A stretch of DNA of 64,000 nucleotides from Bdellovibrionaceae bacterium UBA6502. Lineage in GTDB: Bacteria; Bdellovibrionota; Bdellovibrionia; Bdellovibrionales; UBA840. The DNA is taken from assembly GCA_002436415.1 (NCBI GenBank), contig DJMA01000045.1, positions 75,083-139,082 of the forward strand, given 5' to 3'. Below the pieces are notes generated by a model that searched no databases, was not told the origin of the DNA, and saw nothing but the letters and a program-made list of their open reading frames with translations. The translations under genes and the position numbers were made by a program. This document shows, one piece after another, positions 61,151 to 64,000 of this stretch (its first letter is position 1; every line of letters starts with the position of its first letter).

Positions 61151-61951
61151 TTAGTATCGCTCAATCTTAGTCATTTCTCTTCGATAGTCGCGCACCTTAT
61201 TTTGCAACTCAATTTTGCGTCGTTCTTTGCTGTTTATCTCAGAAGTTTTACTGCGTATTTGATTATCCAATCGATCCCTTTCCCAACTAACACTATCGTC
61301 TTCCTCTTCTCGTACTTCACGACGAAACTCACCAGTTGTTTGATTGTAAGATCTCTCTTCCACTAATTTTCTACCAGAGCCCAATGAAATTTTTTGACTC
61401 TTTAGATTTAAAATATCATTTTTCAGATTCCAGATTTGTGAATTGATTTGCCTTTCTTCTTCTTGAGCTAGGCGAATCTCATTTTGCAGAAAATTGTATC
61501 TTCCCTTTTTGTAGGCCTTTAAAAAATCAGGTTCATTATTGGAGACACATTGCCCTGCATAGTTTTTTCCTGAAGCTCCAAACTCATAGCCTTTGGAAGT
61601 ACAAAGGCGATCTCTACCCAATTGAAATTGCATCTTTAATTTGGACATAACATTGGAATCACAGAAGTTGAAATTATAGTTCTCCCCGTCTTCACCAACT
61701 TTTAAAGCTGCTTCAGGGGTACAATAGTTTGCCATACCAGCCTTAAAACCTGAGTCTAAAGAGGAATAGTCCATATTGGCTTCCACTGCCTTACATTCAT
61801 CAACAAAGGAGTCTCCAGTTAATCGCTTACCTTGCATCGCGATTTTGTATCCGTAGTCATACCAATTGGTAGATTCACAAGTTTTTCTCTTAAAATAAGA
61901 TGCACAAGATAATAAAAGAAACGATAAACTTAAAACTAAGGTTAACTTCAT
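61151..61951 (-). CDS. DUF2799-like lipoprotein with a coiled-coil tail
   Basis: The 266-residue protein has a lipoprotein signal (LVLSLSFLLLSCASYF, Cys about residue 16). Residues 20-150 contain repeated Cys-rich segments (STNWYDYGYKIAMQGK, FVDECKAVEAN, CTPEAALKVG, CTSKGYEFGASGKNYAGQCV), each with a Gly-x-x-x-Ala-x-x-Gly type helix, the layout of DUF2799 proteins. Residues 160-266 are a long charged coiled coil. It is probably attached to the inner or outer membrane. Function is unknown. It is convergent with the P-domain gene. Confidence 0.8.
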   Translation of the reverse strand: MKLTLVLSLSFLLLSCASYFKRKTCESTNWYDYGYKIAMQGKRLTGDSFVDECKAVEANMDYSSLDSGFKAGMANYCTPEAALKVGEDGENYNFNFCDSNVMSKLKMQFQLGRDRLCTSKGYEFGASGKNYAGQCVSNNEPDFLKAYKKGRYNFLQNEIRLAQEEERQINSQIWNLKNDILNLKSQKISLGSGRKLVEERSYNQTTGEFRREVREEEDDSVSWERDRLDNQIRSKTSEINSKERRKIELQNKVRDYRREMTKIERY

Positions 61952-62169
61952 GAAAAACTCCTATCATTTATGAAAGAATACCCTATGGCATAGAAGGGGC
62001 TCAAGGCTTTATATATGCGCGAGAAATAATCAGAGTTTAGTCTTTGTTAAAGATTTGTGGGCCATACGAGCAAAGGGCAAAAGTTTACAGAGACCATCAT
62101 TTAAAGACTTTTATTTTTGCAATTTTCTCAAGCTTTGTTAGTATTCCTGGTTAAGCCAAGGAGAATGAA

Positions 62170-62691
62170 ATGCATGACTCTAGTTTGTTTAGCCCAGAGG
62201 TAAGACGTCTAATTCGCTATTTGAACTTGAGCCCTCATCCAGAGGGAGGATATTTTTGTGAAAACTATCGCTCAGCGGGAGTGATCGACAAATCTGGATT
62301 GCCAGATTACTACAACGAAAATAGAAATTTTTCGACTGCCATTTATTTCATGCTCCCTAAAGGTCATATTTCTCATTTTCACAAAGTGAAGACAGACGAA
62401 GTGTGGCACTTTTACGGTGGTGGTTCTTTGACTTTAATCCAAATCTTCGAAGATGGCCGTCGTGAAGATGTCCAAATTGGTTCGAACGTTTTCGAAGGGG
62501 AACATTTGCAATATGTGGTTCCAGCCAATTGTTGGTTTGCCGCATTTCCAAACGAAGAGGTAGAGTACAGCTTAGTAGGTTGCACAGTATCTCCTGGCTT
62601 TGATTATAAAGACTTCGAACTTGGAGCCAAGTCTGACTTAGTAGAACGTTTTCCAGAGCACGCAGCTTTGTTCGATAAGTACAGCCTTTAG
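62170..62691 (+). CDS. DUF985 cupin-like protein
   Basis: The 173-residue protein has the cupin DUF985 signatures: LSPHPEGGYFCENYRS (about residues 18-33), STAIYFMLPKGHISHFHKVK (about 55-74), DEVWHFYGGGSLTLI (about 76-90) and VPANCWFAAFP. Metal or sugar binding is possible, as in related cupins, but no enzyme role is assigned. It starts with ATG after AAGGAG and stands alone, with the solute-binding protein gene 90 bases further on. Confidence 0.9.
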   Translation: MHDSSLFSPEVRRLIRYLNLSPHPEGGYFCENYRSAGVIDKSGLPDYYNENRNFSTAIYFMLPKGHISHFHKVKTDEVWHFYGGGSLTLIQIFEDGRREDVQIGSNVFEGEHLQYVVPANCWFAAFPNEEVEYSLVGCTVSPGFDYKDFELGAKSDLVERFPEHAALFDKYSL

Positions 62692-62780
62692 ATTATCCTT
62701 TAAGCGTTTTTCTGGAATCCTCTCTTTTTCTTGGCACGGGAGTAAATATCTCATAGCCTTAAATTCTTAGAGGGGATTTC

Positions 62781-63497
62781 ATGAAAGCTTTTTTTCTATT
62801 TTTTTTAACATTCACTTTCTATATCCAGTTGAACGCCAATGGGAAAAAAAGCATTCGCCTTGGTGTGGTTAACTATCCGCCCTATTACGACTTCAGTGTG
62901 CCTCAAAAACCAAAAGGCATAGTCTTAGATGCCATCACCGAAATTTTAAGTAAGAGCTACAATGTACATTGGGAAGAAATCCCTATTTCAAGAGCTAGTG
63001 AATCACTTCTTAGAAACGTAATAGATATATATCTAGGTTTTCGAAAAACTCCAGACAGAGAAGAAATTTTAAGTTTCTCAAAAACACCCTACATCCAGGC
63101 ACAGCCCCACCTTTGTGGAGGCAAAAAGGCCATCGAAGTTTTAAAAAAAGAAGACAAACTCACAGGAAGCATCGTTGTTCCAAGAAAAGCAAAAGTGCCA
63201 GCTCGTCTATTGAAGCATGAGACTTTAAGCATTGATTATTCAAACTACATTCAGCGAGGACTTGCACTCTTAAATTCAAAACGCGCAAGTATGGTCATGG
63301 TTCCTGAAAGATTTATGACCCAGCTATTTTTAAAGGACAATCAAGAGTTAGGATGCACCAGTTTCGGCGATCCTATATCAATGTATTTCGCTTTTAAAAA
63401 ATATAATCCTCTACGATTTGAAATTGAAAGATTCGATATTCCCAATTTCACTCAAATGGCCACAAAAGCAATGGAACTTCGTTTAAAAGAAAAATAG
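62781..63497 (+). CDS. Family 3 solute-binding protein
   Basis: The 238-residue protein has a signal peptide (FFLFFLTFTFYIQLNANG) and the family 3 fold: IRLGVVNYPPYYDFSV (about 25-40), PKGIVLDAITEILSKSYNVHW (about 43-63), ISRASESLLRNVIDIYLGFRKTPDREE (ligand Arg region) and MVMVPERFMTQLF. It is shorter than the one at 46353-47171. No transport components are adjacent. It could be a sensor ligand-binding protein. Its start follows AGAGGGGATTTC. Confidence 0.85.
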   Translation: MKAFFLFFLTFTFYIQLNANGKKSIRLGVVNYPPYYDFSVPQKPKGIVLDAITEILSKSYNVHWEEIPISRASESLLRNVIDIYLGFRKTPDREEILSFSKTPYIQAQPHLCGGKKAIEVLKKEDKLTGSIVVPRKAKVPARLLKHETLSIDYSNYIQRGLALLNSKRASMVMVPERFMTQLFLKDNQELGCTSFGDPISMYFAFKKYNPLRFEIERFDIPNFTQMATKAMELRLKEK

Positions 63498-63751
63498 TTT
63501 TCAGACTTTAAAAGACCTACAAATTGATTCATATCGCAAGACACTGAGATACGATGCGTTGTGTTGTACGCAGTAAGTAAGGAAAATTCCATAGATTCTA
63601 GGGCAAATTCTGATTTTCAAGTAAAGATCCATGAGCAAAGTAAATTGCAAGTAGACAGTTTCCAATTTAATTGTTAAATACTTGAAATCATTTATCCCAT
63701 TTAAAAGATAAGTGTTCAAATTGAGCTTTCTTTAATAGCCAATTTTTATGC

Positions 63752-63842
<91 letters not shown>

Positions 63843-64000
63843 TTATTCCCATTCGGGAGCCAACCAAACGAACCCATGTTACTGAAATTCCAACACTAAT
63901 GATTCCAAACGGTTAACCAGTAAGCGATGATTTAGAGTTACTCAACTGAAAATAACTGAGCGTTGGCTGTATTTTTGGCTCTACTCGATTCGAGGGGTAG
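63843..64000. other. Sequence after the tRNA-Ser gene to the window edge
   Basis: 158 bases follow the tRNA with no gene. There is no intrinsic terminator. AGCCAAC (about 63858) has an inverted partner GTTGGCT (about 63963). Whether an integrated element begins here cannot be seen, because the window ends. Confidence 0.3.

Noticed and set aside
63501..63719. A 72-codon minus-strand frame after the solute-binding protein gene
   Set aside because: AT-rich, lacks a ribosome binding site and any family signal; probably chance.

Overview
The window looks like chromosomal core DNA of a Gram-negative, AT-rich bacterium of the Bdellovibrionota (Bdellovibrio, Pseudobdellovibrio or Bacteriovorax-like). 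The sequence-based reasons are a PilT retraction ATPase, many short lipoproteins and exported proteins, several PilZ and receiver-type proteins, a class A RNase P RNA, a TatA component, an rpsU-yqeY-dnaG-rpoD operon, and a gene content (M14 peptidase, secreted protein-glutaminase-like enzyme) seen in predatory or host-interacting relatives. The lineage is inferred from gene families, not from a marker-gene tree.

Layout. 0-10 kb: truncated gene end, lipoprotein, recA, pncC, a 630-base gap with a possible structured RNA, pilT, recX, an H-box-only signalling protein, mutY, a TolB-like lipoprotein, a small exported protein and a J-domain-like gene that appears split by a frameshift. 10-24 kb: rhlE-type helicase, hydrolases, pcnB, two pseudo-receiver/PilZ proteins, a degenerate PP2C-type protein, lipase, gltA, a 650-base non-coding region of hairpins and repeats, elbB, an acetyltransferase, ferredoxin, M14 peptidase and DoxX. 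24-40 kb: a very large charged low-complexity protein, transketolase, an exported Ppx/GppA-like protein, lysC, tatA, and a leucine-degradation operon (methylcrotonyl-CoA carboxylase, methylglutaconyl-CoA hydratase, HMG-CoA lyase) whose carboxylase alpha subunit is split in two, followed by rluA-type synthase, a methyltransferase and a PilZ response regulator.

40-55 kb: rnpB, a receiver/H-box protein, nemA-gloA electrophile detoxification pair, DUF305 protein, a tRNA with a CAT anticodon beside a 66-base near-palindrome that copies the tRNA end, a symporter plus solute-binding protein pair, a protein-glutaminase-like exported enzyme, and the macromolecular synthesis operon rpsU-yqeY-dnaG-rpoD. 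53-64 kb: an accessory, envelope-directed stretch with a four-repeat exported protein, tadA, several exported proteins of unknown role, a FecR-domain protein, a long coiled-coil protein ending in a P domain, a DUF2799-like lipoprotein, a DUF985 cupin, a solute-binding protein and tRNA-Ser(GGA).

How it fits together: the housekeeping functions are DNA repair (recA, recX, mutY), replication and transcription initiation (dnaG, rpoD), RNA maturation (rnpB, pcnB, tadA, rluA) and central metabolism (gltA, tkt, lysC). The signalling proteins are unusual, because several have lost the residues needed for phosphotransfer or phosphatase activity. No prophage, insertion sequence, CRISPR array or defence island is visible.
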